From Paucihalobacter ruber (GTDB lineage: Bacteria; Bacteroidota; Bacteroidia; Flavobacteriales; Flavobacteriaceae): a DNA stretch of 64,000 nt. A program made the translations under genes and the position numbers. Shown here in pieces: positions 1-8,434 of the stretch (the first letter of the stretch is position 1; every line of letters begins with the position of its first letter). The stretch covers positions 434,001 through 498,000 of the forward strand of contig NZ_VHIQ01000002.1 in assembly GCF_006494535.1 (NCBI RefSeq), given 5' to 3'. The notes beneath the pieces were generated by a model. The model did no database searches, was not told where the DNA came from, and was given only the letters and a program-made list of their open reading frames with translations.

Positions 1-1
1 G

Positions 2-85
2 GATGTTTTTAACTTCTTCATTCCCTATTTTATATATTTGTTTTTAGAAGTGTTTTTCGTGACAAAATTCCTTCAGAAAAAGTAA
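2..85 (+). CDS. C-terminal end of a small membrane protein upstream of atpB (partial)
   Basis: The open frame enters from the left edge and ends with TAA. Its 27 visible residues are strongly hydrophobic and aromatic (FNFFIPYFIYLFLEVFFV), then a basic tail (TKFLQKK), like the last membrane helix of a small inner-membrane protein. Flavobacterial atp operons usually carry a small AtpI-like membrane protein just before atpB, and the 125-base gap to the atpB start fits that. The family cannot be confirmed from the tail alone. Confidence 0.5.
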   Translation, partial: DVFNFFIPYFIYLFLEVFFVTKFLQKK

Positions 86-210
86 ATTTTCAGAGCTAAA
101 TAGGCGCTTAATTTTGATTAAAAACAATGCAAAAATTATTGTTTGCCAATTCATTTTATGTATGTACATTTGCACCGAATTTAACGAAAGGTATTTTTAA
201 TAAAAAAATA

Positions 211-1311
211 ATGGCGTTTAACCCCTTAAAACATTTCTTTTTACTTGTATTATTTTCTGCGTATTCTTTAACAGTTTCTGCAATAAACAATAAAGAAGCA
301 AACGAAGGAGAAAGATTCGATCCCAAAGAAATGATCATGCATCACGTAAAAGATGCTTACGGCATGCACATTTTAACTTTAAACGAAGGTAAAGAAAACG
401 AAAAGCACATCACCATTCCATTACCGGTTATTTTATGGACAGATAATGGTCTTACCATCTTTTCTTCTTCAGAATTTCATCACGATTACGACGGAAAAGT
501 TGTAGTAGAAAAAAACGGCAAAAAGTTTGTTAATTTTCACGAAAAAATTTACCAGTTAAACGACGGTGCAACTGCCTTGAAATTTGACGAAGAACACCAT
601 CCGCTAAACGCCGAAAAACCATTGGATTTTTCAGTTACCAGAAACGTGTTTATGATGTGGGTTTCGGTAATTGTACTTTTACTTATATTTATTACGGCTG
701 CAAGAAAATACAAAAACAACGACAGTAAAATCCCGAAAGGAATTGCCGGATTTGTAGAGCCACTAGTTTTATTTGTTAGAGACGAAATTGCCAAACCAAT
801 GATTGGCGAGCATAAGTACAAACGCTTTATGCCTTACTTGTTGACCATATTTTTCTTTATATGGATTAATAACATCTTTGGCTTAATTCCAATTTTAAAT
901 GGCGCAAACTTAAGTGGCAACATTGCATTTACTATGACAATGGCTTTGTTCACTTTCGTGATTACCACCTTTAGCGGTAACAAGAATTATTGGAAACATA
1001 TTTTTTGGATGCCGGGCGTGCCGGTGCCAATGAAGATATTCTTAATGCCAATTGAGATTGTTGGAATGTTTGTTAAACCCGTGTCTCTAATGATTCGTTT
1101 GTTCGCAAATATTACTGCAGGTCACATTATTGTTTTAGCTTTAATGTCGCTTATTTTCATTTTCGAAACCGTTTGGGTATCGCCTGTGTCGGTTTTATTT
1201 TCATTATTTATAACAGTTATTGAGATTGTGGTTACCGCAATTCAAGCTTATATATTTACAATATTGTCTGCCCTTTATTTTGGAATGGCAACAGAAGAAG
1301 AACATCATTAA
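211..1311 (+). CDS. atpB: ATP synthase F0 subunit a
   Basis: Subunit a of the F0 proton channel, an inner-membrane protein that forms the two half-channels against the c ring. An in-frame ATG exists at 127, but the ATG at 211 is preferred because it starts directly at a signal peptide (MAFNPLKHFFLLVLFSAYS, cleavage near residue 24). Residues of about 25-145 form a polar region before the first membrane helix of the core; this long N-terminal extension is usual in Bacteroidota. The essential arginine is Arg296 in the motif SLMIRLFANITAGH. The protein has 366 residues from this start. It is the first complete gene of the atpBEFHAG cluster. Confidence 0.95.
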   Translation: MAFNPLKHFFLLVLFSAYSLTVSAINNKEANEGERFDPKEMIMHHVKDAYGMHILTLNEGKENEKHITIPLPVILWTDNGLTIFSSSEFHHDYDGKVVVEKNGKKFVNFHEKIYQLNDGATALKFDEEHHPLNAEKPLDFSVTRNVFMMWVSVIVLLLIFITAARKYKNNDSKIPKGIAGFVEPLVLFVRDEIAKPMIGEHKYKRFMPYLLTIFFFIWINNIFGLIPILNGANLSGNIAFTMTMALFTFVITTFSGNKNYWKHIFWMPGVPVPMKIFLMPIEIVGMFVKPVSLMIRLFANITAGHIIVLALMSLIFIFETVWVSPVSVLFSLFITVIEIVVTAIQAYIFTILSALYFGMATEEEHH

Positions 1312-1330
1312 TTAATTTAAATTTTATATT

Positions 1331-1540
1331 ATGACTATTACTGGAATTGCGGCTATTGGAGCTGGTTTAGCAGCTATTGGAGCTGGTATGGGTATTGGAC
1401 GTATTGGTGGTTCAGCAATGGATGCCATGGCTCGTCAGCCCGAAATCCAAGGTAAGATTCAAACTTCTGCACTTATTCTTGCAGCTTTCGTTGAGGCGGT
1501 TGCTCTGTTTGGTGTGGTTGTGGCCTTATTACAAGGATAA
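1331..1540 (+). CDS. atpE: ATP synthase F0 subunit c
   Basis: A 69-residue hairpin of two membrane helices that forms the rotor ring. Helix 1 is glycine- and alanine-rich, the polar loop is ARQPE (34-38), and helix 2 carries the ion-binding carboxylate Glu55 in AAFVEAVALF. The helix-1 glutamine and helix-2 Glu-Ser pair typical of sodium-dependent c subunits are absent, so proton coupling is inferred. It starts 19 bases after atpB. A strong hairpin follows the stop codon. Confidence 0.96.
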   Translation: MTITGIAAIGAGLAAIGAGMGIGRIGGSAMDAMARQPEIQGKIQTSALILAAFVEAVALFGVVVALLQG

Positions 1541-1552
1541 TTATCTAAATTA

Positions 1553-1588
1553 AACACAGAAGTAACGGTTGGTTGCTTCTGTGTTTTA
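1553..1588 (+). terminator. Hairpin with U-tract between atpE and atpF (attenuator-like)
   Basis: AACACAGAAG at 1553-1562 pairs perfectly with CTTCTGTGTT at 1576-1585. The stem extends inward through a T-G wobble and AAC/GTT to leave a 5-base loop, and it is followed by TTTTATT. It looks like an intrinsic terminator inside an operon. Likely roles are partial termination or 3'-end protection that yields more c subunit than the downstream subunits. Confidence 0.7.
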
Positions 1589-1618
1589 TTAAAATTTAAT
1601 TGATTAAAAACTTATAAA

Positions 1619-2113
1619 ATGGATTTAGTAACTCCTGGTTTAGGACTCGTTTTTTGGTCGGTAATTACTTTTTTAGTATTGCTTTTTATCCTTAGAAAAT
1701 TTGCATGGAATCCAATTCTTGGTGCCGTAAGCGAAAGAGAAGAAGGCATTAAAAACGCTTTGGCATCTGCTGAAAATGCGCGTAAAGAGATGGAAAACCT
1801 ACAAGCCGATAACGAGCGTATTTTAAAAGAAGCCCGTGCAGAGCGCGAAGCTATGCTTAAAGAAGCCCGCGACATGAAGAATAAAATGATCGCCGACGCA
1901 AGAGAAGAAGCGCAAGTTCAGGCAAACAATATGATTGCTCAAGCGCAAGCAGCCATTGAAAGTGAAAAGAAATCAGCCATGGCTGAGCTTAAAAAACAAG
2001 TGGCAAACCTTTCAGTTGAAATAGCTGAAAAAGTAGTTAGAGCAGAACTTTCTAACAAAGACAAGCAAATGACTTTGGTTGAAAGTATGTTAGGCGACGC
2101 AAAATTAAACTAA
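1619..2113 (+). CDS. atpF: ATP synthase F0 subunit b
   Basis: Peripheral-stalk subunit of 164 residues. One N-terminal membrane helix (about residues 8-27, GLVFWSVITFLVLLFILRKF) is followed by the Trp-Asn-Pro-Ile junction and a long charged alpha-helical coiled coil rich in Ala, Glu and Lys to the C-terminus. It is a single b subunit rather than a b/b' pair. It follows the hairpin after atpE and ends one base before the atpH start codon, so translation of the two is probably coupled. Confidence 0.95.
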   Translation: MDLVTPGLGLVFWSVITFLVLLFILRKFAWNPILGAVSEREEGIKNALASAENARKEMENLQADNERILKEARAEREAMLKEARDMKNKMIADAREEAQVQANNMIAQAQAAIESEKKSAMAELKKQVANLSVEIAEKVVRAELSNKDKQMTLVESMLGDAKLN

Positions 2114-2114
2114 A

Positions 2115-2651
2115 ATGGCAGGAACCAGAGCAGCAATAAGATACGCAAAAGCACTGTTATCGCTAGCCTTAGATAATAAAAAGGCCGGCGAAGTCAACAC
2201 AGATATGCTTCACATTGCCGATACTTTAAGAAGCAACCCTGATTTGCAGAATGTGGTATTGAGTCCTGTTGTGAATACTCAGGATAAAAAAGCAATTCTT
2301 GAGCAGGTTTTTAAAAATGCCGATAGTCTTACCATACAGTTATTCAATGTATTACAAATTAATAATCGAATCCAAATTTTAGGGAATATAGCCGGTGCTT
2401 ATTCCAATTTGTATGATGAACATATAGGTGTTGAAAAAGTTACGGTTACCACAGCAGTAGCTTTAACACCCGAATTACAAGCTAAAGTGCTTAAAAAGGT
2501 TAAAGAATTAACGCCGAAACAGGTGGTTATTGAAAATGTGATTGATGAATCGGTCATTGGCGGATTTGTCTTGCGCGTTGGCGATGTTGAGTATAACGCC
2601 AGCGTATCAAACCAGCTCAACAAACTAAAAAGACAATTGACATTAAATTAA
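2115..2651 (+). CDS. atpH: ATP synthase F1 subunit delta
   Basis: Subunit delta (OSCP), 178 residues, joins the top of F1 to the b stalk. The N-terminal helical domain begins with RAAIRYAKALLSLALD, and the C-terminal part contains the conserved IGGFVLRVGDVEYNASVSNQL segment typical of delta subunits. The spacing to atpF is one base. The 33-base gap to atpA is short and no separate promoter is evident. Confidence 0.94.
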   Translation: MAGTRAAIRYAKALLSLALDNKKAGEVNTDMLHIADTLRSNPDLQNVVLSPVVNTQDKKAILEQVFKNADSLTIQLFNVLQINNRIQILGNIAGAYSNLYDEHIGVEKVTVTTAVALTPELQAKVLKKVKELTPKQVVIENVIDESVIGGFVLRVGDVEYNASVSNQLNKLKRQLTLN

Positions 2652-2684
2652 AAAATAGAAGTTATCTATCTAATATAAAACAAG

Positions 2685-4265
2685 ATGGCAGAAGTAAAAC
2701 CCGCTGAAATTTCAGCAATATTAAAAAAACAATTATCAGGTTTTGAATCAAACGCTTCGTTAGATGAAGTTGGAACCGTACTTACCGTTGGTGACGGTAT
2801 TGTTAGAGCCTACGGACTATCAAATGCGCAATACGGCGAGTTAGTTGAGTTTGAAGGTGGTTTGGAAGGTATTGTTCTTAACTTAGAAGAAGACAATGTT
2901 GGTATTGTATTATTAGGTCATTCAAAAGTAATTAAAGAAGGCTCAACAGTAAAAAGAACTAACAGAATTGCTTCGATAAATGTTGGTGAAGGTATTGTTG
3001 GCAGAGTTGTAGATACTTTAGGAAGCCCTATTGATGGTAAAGGTCCCATAGAAGGTAAAACTTACGAAATGCCTTTGGAGCGTAAAGCGCCCGGTGTAAT
3101 TTATCGCGAGCCTGTAACCGAGCCATTACAAACCGGTATTAAATCAATCGATGCTATGATTCCCGTTGGCCGTGGTCAACGTGAGTTGGTAATTGGCGAC
3201 CGTCAAACCGGAAAAACTACGGTTTGTATCGACACCATTTTAAATCAAAAAGAATTTTACGATGCCGGTAATCCGGTTTATTGTATATATGTAGCAATTG
3301 GGCAAAAAGCCTCAACTGTTGCTAACATTGCTAAAACGCTTGAAGACAAAGGCGCCTTGGCTTATACTACTATTGTTGCTGCCAATGCTTCAGATCCTGC
3401 GCCAATGCAGGTGTACGCTCCAATGGCAGGTGCTGCAATTGGTGAGTACTTTAGAGATACTGGTCGTCCGGCATTAATTATTTACGACGATTTATCTAAA
3501 CAAGCTGTTGCATACCGTGAGGTATCGTTGTTATTACGTCGTCCACCGGGTCGTGAAGCCTATCCGGGTGACGTATTTTATCTTCACTCTCGTTTGTTAG
3601 AGCGTTCGGCTAAAATCATCAACAACGATGAAATTGCCAAAAACATGAACGATTTACCCGACGTTCTAAAACCAATGGTAAAAGGAGGCGGATCACTTAC
3701 TGCATTACCAATTATCGAAACACAAGCCGGAGACGTTTCCGCTTATATCCCAACAAACGTAATCTCTATTACAGATGGTCAGATTTTCTTGGATGGTGAT
3801 TTGTTCAACTCCGGTGTACGTCCTGCTATTAACGTAGGTATTTCGGTATCGCGTGTTGGTGGTAATGCGCAAATTAAATCCATGAAAAAAGTTGCAGGTA
3901 CTTTAAAGTTAGATCAGGCACAGTTCCGCGAATTAGAGGCTTTCGCAAAATTTGGTTCAGATTTGGATGCTGTTACACTTAACGTAATAGAAAAAGGTAG
4001 ACGCAACGTTGAAATCTTAAAACAAGCCGAAAGTAATCCGTTTACTGTTGAAGATCAAATCGCTATTATTTACGCGGGTACTAAAAACTTATTGAGAAAT
4101 GTACCGGTTGATAAAGTTAAAGAGTTTGAAACAAATTATTTAGAGTTCTTAAGAGCAAAACATAGTGATGTTCTTGCCGATTTAAAAGCCGGAAAATTAA
4201 CCGATGAAATTACAGATACTTTAACTAAAGTAGCTGGAGAGTTGTCGGAGAAGTACAAAAATTAA
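2685..4265 (+). CDS. atpA: ATP synthase F1 subunit alpha
   Basis: Non-catalytic nucleotide-binding subunit, 526 residues. The Walker A motif is GDRQTGKT at 171-178, and a Walker B-like [10 protein letters not shown] follows the central strand. The region [26 protein letters not shown] is the highly conserved alpha-subunit interface and includes the arginine region that reaches into the beta catalytic site. The order beta-barrel, nucleotide-binding core and helical C-terminus is complete. The beta and epsilon genes (atpD, atpC) are not next to it; in Flavobacteriia they usually sit elsewhere. Confidence 0.97.
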   Translation: MAEVKPAEISAILKKQLSGFESNASLDEVGTVLTVGDGIVRAYGLSNAQYGELVEFEGGLEGIVLNLEEDNVGIVLLGHSKVIKEGSTVKRTNRIASINVGEGIVGRVVDTLGSPIDGKGPIEGKTYEMPLERKAPGVIYREPVTEPLQTGIKSIDAMIPVGRGQRELVIGDRQTGKTTVCIDTILNQKEFYDAGNPVYCIYVAIGQKASTVANIAKTLEDKGALAYTTIVAANASDPAPMQVYAPMAGAAIGEYFRDTGRPALIIYDDLSKQAVAYREVSLLLRRPPGREAYPGDVFYLHSRLLERSAKIINNDEIAKNMNDLPDVLKPMVKGGGSLTALPIIETQAGDVSAYIPTNVISITDGQIFLDGDLFNSGVRPAINVGISVSRVGGNAQIKSMKKVAGTLKLDQAQFRELEAFAKFGSDLDAVTLNVIEKGRRNVEILKQAESNPFTVEDQIAIIYAGTKNLLRNVPVDKVKEFETNYLEFLRAKHSDVLADLKAGKLTDEITDTLTKVAGELSEKYKN

Positions 4266-4315
4266 TTTTAAAAACCAGAAATTCCTTTTCTCCGGAAAGG
4301 ATTTAGGATAGGATT

Positions 4316-5176
4316 ATGGCGAACCTTAAAGAAATACGAAACAGAATCACCTCAGTTTCTTCAACCATGCAAATCACCAGTGCCATGAAAATGGTGTCGG
4401 CTGCAAAATTGAAGAAAGCTCAGGATGCTATCACGGCAATGAGACCTTATGCCAATAAGCTCACAGAGTTGTTACAAAGCTTAAGTGCTACCTTAGATGT
4501 AGATTCAGGTAGTGTTTACTCAGAACAACGTGAAGTAAAAAAGGTGTTATTGGTTGTTATTACTTCAAACAGAGGTTTATGTGGTGCTTTTAATTCAAAT
4601 ATTATAAAAGCGGCCAACCACTTAATTAATAACGATTACAGTAATGCTGAAGTTCAAATCGTAGCCATTGGTAAAAAAGCGAATGACGCCTTTAAGAAAT
4701 CAGGTAAATTATTGGCTAATAAAAGTGATATTTTTGACGATTTAACCTTTAATAACGCAGCAGATATTGCGCAATCTTTAATGGATCTTTTTGTCAATCA
4801 CAAAGCAGACAAAATTGAGTTGGTTTACAACCAATTTAAAAACGCAGCTACGCAAATTGTGATGACTGAGCAATTTTTGCCAATAGTTCCACCACAAGCC
4901 GATGCCAATGTAAATTTAGATTACATTTTCGAGCCTTCAAAACTTGAAATAGTGGAAGCCTTAATTCCGAAGTCTTTAAAAACACAAATTTATAAGGCCA
5001 TAAGAGACTCTTTCGCGGCTGAGCACGGTGCACGTATGACGGCCATGCATAAAGCAACAGATAATGCAACCGAATTGAGAGATCAGTTAAAACTTACTTA
5101 CAATAAAGCACGCCAAGCTGCTATTACCAATGAGATTCTTGAAATTGTTGGTGGTGCAGAAGCGCTGAATAACTAG
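4316..5176 (+). CDS. atpG: ATP synthase F1 subunit gamma
   Basis: Central rotor shaft, 286 residues. The N-terminal helix (NLKEIRNRITSVSSTMQITSAMKMVSAAKLKKAQ) and the C-terminal helix (GARMTAMHKATDNATELRDQLKLTYNKARQAAITNEILEIVGGAEAL) together form the antiparallel coiled coil; the middle Rossmann-like part contains TSNRGLCGAFN. It is the last gene of the cluster and is followed by an intrinsic terminator. Confidence 0.96.
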   Translation: MANLKEIRNRITSVSSTMQITSAMKMVSAAKLKKAQDAITAMRPYANKLTELLQSLSATLDVDSGSVYSEQREVKKVLLVVITSNRGLCGAFNSNIIKAANHLINNDYSNAEVQIVAIGKKANDAFKKSGKLLANKSDIFDDLTFNNAADIAQSLMDLFVNHKADKIELVYNQFKNAATQIVMTEQFLPIVPPQADANVNLDYIFEPSKLEIVEALIPKSLKTQIYKAIRDSFAAEHGARMTAMHKATDNATELRDQLKLTYNKARQAAITNEILEIVGGAEALNN

Positions 5177-5201
5177 GTCTAGGTGATAAAAAATTTAGAT
5201 G

Positions 5202-5230
5202 AACCCAACTTAAACAAGTTGGGTTTTTCA
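5202..5230 (+). terminator. Intrinsic terminator of the atp operon
   Basis: AACCCAACTT (5202-5211) and AAGTTGGGTT (5216-5225) form a perfect 10-bp stem with an AAAC loop, followed by a run of T. It lies 26 bases after the atpG stop codon. Confidence 0.85.
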
Positions 5231-5285
5231 TTTTATATAACACAACACACAACAGTTATACTGAACATAACAATATATAAAATGC

Positions 5286-5317
5286 TTTGCTAAAAACTGT
5301 TAGAATACCTACTTTTA
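5286..5317 (+). promoter_or_regulatory. Promoter of the flippase operon
   Basis: TTTG at 5286-5289, a 20-base spacer, then TACTTTTA at 5310-5317. This matches the Bacteroidota housekeeping consensus TTTG-N19-21-TAnnTTTG at all but one base. The predicted transcription start is about 12 bases before the TTG start codon at 5337. Confidence 0.55.
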
Positions 5318-5336
5318 GCAATCAATAAACTAAAGC

Positions 5337-6797
5337 TTGAGCGCACTCAAATCTCTTTTTAAACAAACAGCCATCTACGGCTTGGCAACGGTTTTACCAA
5401 GGATGCTGAGTTTTTTGCTCGTGCCGCTATACACAACACAAGGTGTTTTATCTTCGGTGGCTGAGTATGGCAAAGTCACTATTATTTTTTCCTATTTTGT
5501 CTTATTTAATGTGGTTTTGGCATACGGAATGGAAACGGCTTTTTTTAGATTTTATAACAAAGAATCTAACAAAGCAACAGTAATTAGTACTAGCAGCATT
5601 TCGTTAATGCTTTCAACATTGGCTTTTGTGATGATAGCGCTGTTATTTCAAAATCAAATTGCTAACGCCATCAATCTAAATGTGAGTTATATCAATTTGG
5701 TTATTTGGATATTAATGTTAGATGCTTTGGTAATCGTCCCTTTTGCCTGGTTACGCGCTACGCAGCAACCTATGAAATATGCGGTTATTAAAATTTTAAA
5801 CGTGGCTATCAATATAGGCTTAAACTTATTTTTCTTGCTAGCGTTGGAAGATTTAGCCGCTAATTCCGGCTTTTTTCAAGCTATTTATAAACCCAATTTT
5901 GAAGTCAATTATATTTTTATAGCCAATCTTATAGCAAGTTTAGTGACCTTATTATTAATGTCGCCATTTTATGTTAAGCTTAAGTTTAGTTTTAATACCA
6001 GATTGTGGAAGCAAATGTTGAAGTACGCTATTCCGGTGCTGATTGCCGGCGTTGCTTTTTCAATAAATGAAACCTTCGACAGAATTTTGTTGGATTATTT
6101 GTTACCGCCAGACATTGCCAAAACCGAAATCGGCATGTATTCGGCCTGTTATAAATTGGCCTTGTTTATGACACTTTTTGCAACGGCTTACAGATTGGGC
6201 ATTGAACCCTTTTTCTTTAGCCACGCCAACACTCAAAATCCGCAGAAAAATTATGCCAAAATTTTGGAATTGTTCGTTGCTTTTGGATCTGTTATTTTAC
6301 TATCGGTAGTGGTGTTTGCCGATATTATTAAGCCGTTTATTATTAGAAGTGAAGCCTATTGGGAAGCCATGTGGGTTGTGCCATTCATTTTATTAGCCAA
6401 TTTTTGTTTAGGCATTTATCACAATCTGTCGGTTTGGTATAAAATAACCGACCGCACCAAATTTGGCGCTTATATTTCGGTGGTTGGAGCTATTGTTACC
6501 TTGATTTTAAACTTCTGGCTCATCCCAATCATGAGCTATCGCGGCTCTGCCATTGCAACACTTTCGGCTTATGCTTTAATGATGCTGTTGTCTTATTTCT
6601 TCGGAAGAAAATACTATCCTATTCCCTATAACTTAAATAAAATAGGATTATACTTGGTTTTATCAACAACCTTGTCATTCATTTCCTTTTACTTATATCG
6701 AACCAATTACTTTGTAGGAATTGCCATGTTGTTCGTATTTTTGGGTGTTGTGATTCATTTCGAGAAAAACTTAATTCGTCAATTTATAAAAAGATAA
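5337..6797 (+). CDS. Oligosaccharide flippase / polysaccharide transport protein (MOP superfamily)
   Basis: A 486-residue polytopic inner-membrane protein with about 12-14 hydrophobic segments and the N-terminal pattern LKQTAIYGLATVLPRMLSFLLVPLYT, typical of Wzx/PST flippases that move lipid-linked sugars to the periplasmic face. The start is TTG at 5337, chosen because no upstream in-frame start exists and a promoter lies just before it. It opens an operon with dut, a sugar-phosphate nucleotidyltransferase and envelope proteins, so a role in surface polysaccharide export is inferred. The actual substrate is unknown. Confidence 0.85.
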   Translation: MSALKSLFKQTAIYGLATVLPRMLSFLLVPLYTTQGVLSSVAEYGKVTIIFSYFVLFNVVLAYGMETAFFRFYNKESNKATVISTSSISLMLSTLAFVMIALLFQNQIANAINLNVSYINLVIWILMLDALVIVPFAWLRATQQPMKYAVIKILNVAINIGLNLFFLLALEDLAANSGFFQAIYKPNFEVNYIFIANLIASLVTLLLMSPFYVKLKFSFNTRLWKQMLKYAIPVLIAGVAFSINETFDRILLDYLLPPDIAKTEIGMYSACYKLALFMTLFATAYRLGIEPFFFSHANTQNPQKNYAKILELFVAFGSVILLSVVVFADIIKPFIIRSEAYWEAMWVVPFILLANFCLGIYHNLSVWYKITDRTKFGAYISVVGAIVTLILNFWLIPIMSYRGSAIATLSAYALMMLLSYFFGRKYYPIPYNLNKIGLYLVLSTTLSFISFYLYRTNYFVGIAMLFVFLGVVIHFEKNLIRQFIKR

Positions 6798-6809
6798 ACA
6801 CTTTGTATA

Positions 6810-7244
6810 ATGAAAATAAAACTTATTAATAAATCCAAGCATCCCAGTCCAAATTACGAAACAGAAGCCTCAGCAGGCATGGATTTACGCGCATCTATTG
6901 AAACACCAATTACCTTACAACCATTAGAACGAGCCATCATCAAAACGGGTTTGTTTATTGAGTTACCAATAGGTTACGAAGCACAGGTAAGACCGCGTAG
7001 TGGCCTTGCTGCCAAAAAAGGAATTACCGTTTTAAATGCACCTGGCACTATTGATGCCGATTATCGTGGTGAAGTTGGTGTAATTCTTATAAATTTGTCT
7101 AATGAACCGTTTATAATTGAGAATGGCGAGCGCATAGCCCAATTGGTCATTGCCAAACACGAACGCGCAGAGTGGGTTGAAGTAGAAGTGCTAACAGAGA
7201 CTGAGCGTGGTGAAGGTGGTTTTGGGAGTACTGGTTTTAAATGA
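6810..7244 (+). CDS. dut: dUTP diphosphatase
   Basis: Trimeric dUTPase, 144 residues, which hydrolyses dUTP to dUMP and keeps uracil out of DNA. All five family motifs are present in order: AGMDLRA (22-28), [10 protein letters not shown] (62-71), [10 protein letters not shown] (79-88) with the catalytic Asp and the uracil-binding Tyr, ERIAQLVIA, and the C-terminal GEGGFGSTG arm. It begins 12 bases after the flippase gene and is followed by a hairpin. Confidence 0.97.
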   Translation: MKIKLINKSKHPSPNYETEASAGMDLRASIETPITLQPLERAIIKTGLFIELPIGYEAQVRPRSGLAAKKGITVLNAPGTIDADYRGEVGVILINLSNEPFIIENGERIAQLVIAKHERAEWVEVEVLTETERGEGGFGSTGFK

Positions 7245-7276
7245 TAAAAGAATTATGATTGATGATTTTGAATGGT

Positions 7277-7306
7277 CCCCTTGAGGCGCTTTAGGGGTGT
7301 TTTTTA
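7277..7306 (+). terminator. Probable terminator after dut
   Basis: CCCCT (7277-7281) pairs with AGGGG (7292-7296) around an imperfect inner stem closed by AG/CT. A run of six T follows one base further on. The stem has a 2x2 internal mismatch, so termination may be only partial; the following genes point the same way. Confidence 0.5.
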
Positions 7307-7379
7307 AGTACTGAATCACAAATAAATTTATATAACAAATAGATTTCCAGTTCCGTGGAAACGAAAAACAAGTTTTTCG

Positions 7380-8399
7380 ATGAAAATAATAGTACCCATG
7401 GCCGGTCGCGGCTCCAGATTAAGACCACATACATTAACAGTACCAAAACCACTAATTCCCGTGGCAGGTCAACCAATCGTACACCGATTGGTAAAAGATA
7501 TAGTAAAAGTTTTAAAGCAACCCATAGAAGAAATAGCCTTCGTGTTGGGTGATCCGGCGTTTTTTGGTGATGAGGTAGTTGAAAGTTTAACAAAACTGGC
7601 CCAATCGCTTGGAGCCAAAGCCAGTATTTATCGCCAAGATCAGCCACTAGGAACAGGTCATGCCATTATGTGTGCTGAACCATCACTTTCCGGTCCGGCT
7701 GTTATTGCTTACGCCGATACTTTAATCCGCGCAACTTTTAATTTAGATTCTGAAGCCGATGCGGTCATCTGGACCAAAGAAGTTGACAACCCCGAAGCAT
7801 TTGGCGTTGTAAAATTAAACGAAAAGGGAGACATTGTTGAATTGGTTGAAAAACCAACAACCTTTGTCTCAAATCAGGCTGTGATAGGTATCTATTACTT
7901 TAAAGATGTGTCTGTTTTGAAGCATAAATTACAGGAAGTTTTAGATGAAAACATCACCAATGGAGGTGAGTATCAAATCAACGACGGAATTAAGCGTATG
8001 ATGGCCGAAGGCCGTATTTTTAAAACCGGAACGGTTGACGAATGGATGGATTGCGGCAACAAAAACGTTACGCTCGAAACCAATGGCAAAATGTTAGACT
8101 TTATTTCCCAAGATGGCGAAGAGCAACTAATATCTCCTAACGTAACAAAACAAAACGCGACGATTATTGAGCCATGTTTTATCGGTGATAATGTGAAATT
8201 GGTCAACAGCACCGTTGGACCATATGTATCTATAGGAGCTAATTGTGTGATTGAAAATGCAACACTTAGCAATAGTTTAATTCAAAACAACAGCACCATT
8301 AAAAATGCTAAATTAAATCAAGCCATGATTGGCAATAACGTATTTTTTAATGGCGAGTTTAAACAGATTAGCATAGGAGATTACAGCACCTTGGAATAG
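7380..8399 (+). CDS. Sugar-phosphate nucleotidyltransferase with hexapeptide C-terminal domain
   Basis: A 339-residue enzyme of the RmlA/GlmU type that makes an NDP-sugar from NTP and a sugar 1-phosphate. The N-terminus carries the signature GRGSRLRPHT (9-18) with the catalytic Lys in VPKPLIPV (21-28). The core motifs YADT, VVEKP-like LVEKP and GIYYF follow. From about residue 250 there are left-handed beta-helix repeats (IEPCFIGDNVKLVNSTVGPYVSIGANC), as in acyltransferase-like or regulatory domains. The sugar is not evident. Its position after the flippase and before envelope genes suggests LPS or capsule precursor supply. Confidence 0.88.
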   Translation: MKIIVPMAGRGSRLRPHTLTVPKPLIPVAGQPIVHRLVKDIVKVLKQPIEEIAFVLGDPAFFGDEVVESLTKLAQSLGAKASIYRQDQPLGTGHAIMCAEPSLSGPAVIAYADTLIRATFNLDSEADAVIWTKEVDNPEAFGVVKLNEKGDIVELVEKPTTFVSNQAVIGIYYFKDVSVLKHKLQEVLDENITNGGEYQINDGIKRMMAEGRIFKTGTVDEWMDCGNKNVTLETNGKMLDFISQDGEEQLISPNVTKQNATIIEPCFIGDNVKLVNSTVGPYVSIGANCVIENATLSNSLIQNNSTIKNAKLNQAMIGNNVFFNGEFKQISIGDYSTLE

Positions 8400-8434
8400 T
8401 TATTGCTACCAATTAAAATTAAAACAACATTAGA

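Noticed and set aside
7291-7647. Open frame of 118 codons on the minus strand
   Set aside because: It lies opposite the nucleotidyltransferase gene, is Leu-rich with low-complexity composition and shows no family features. A shadow frame.
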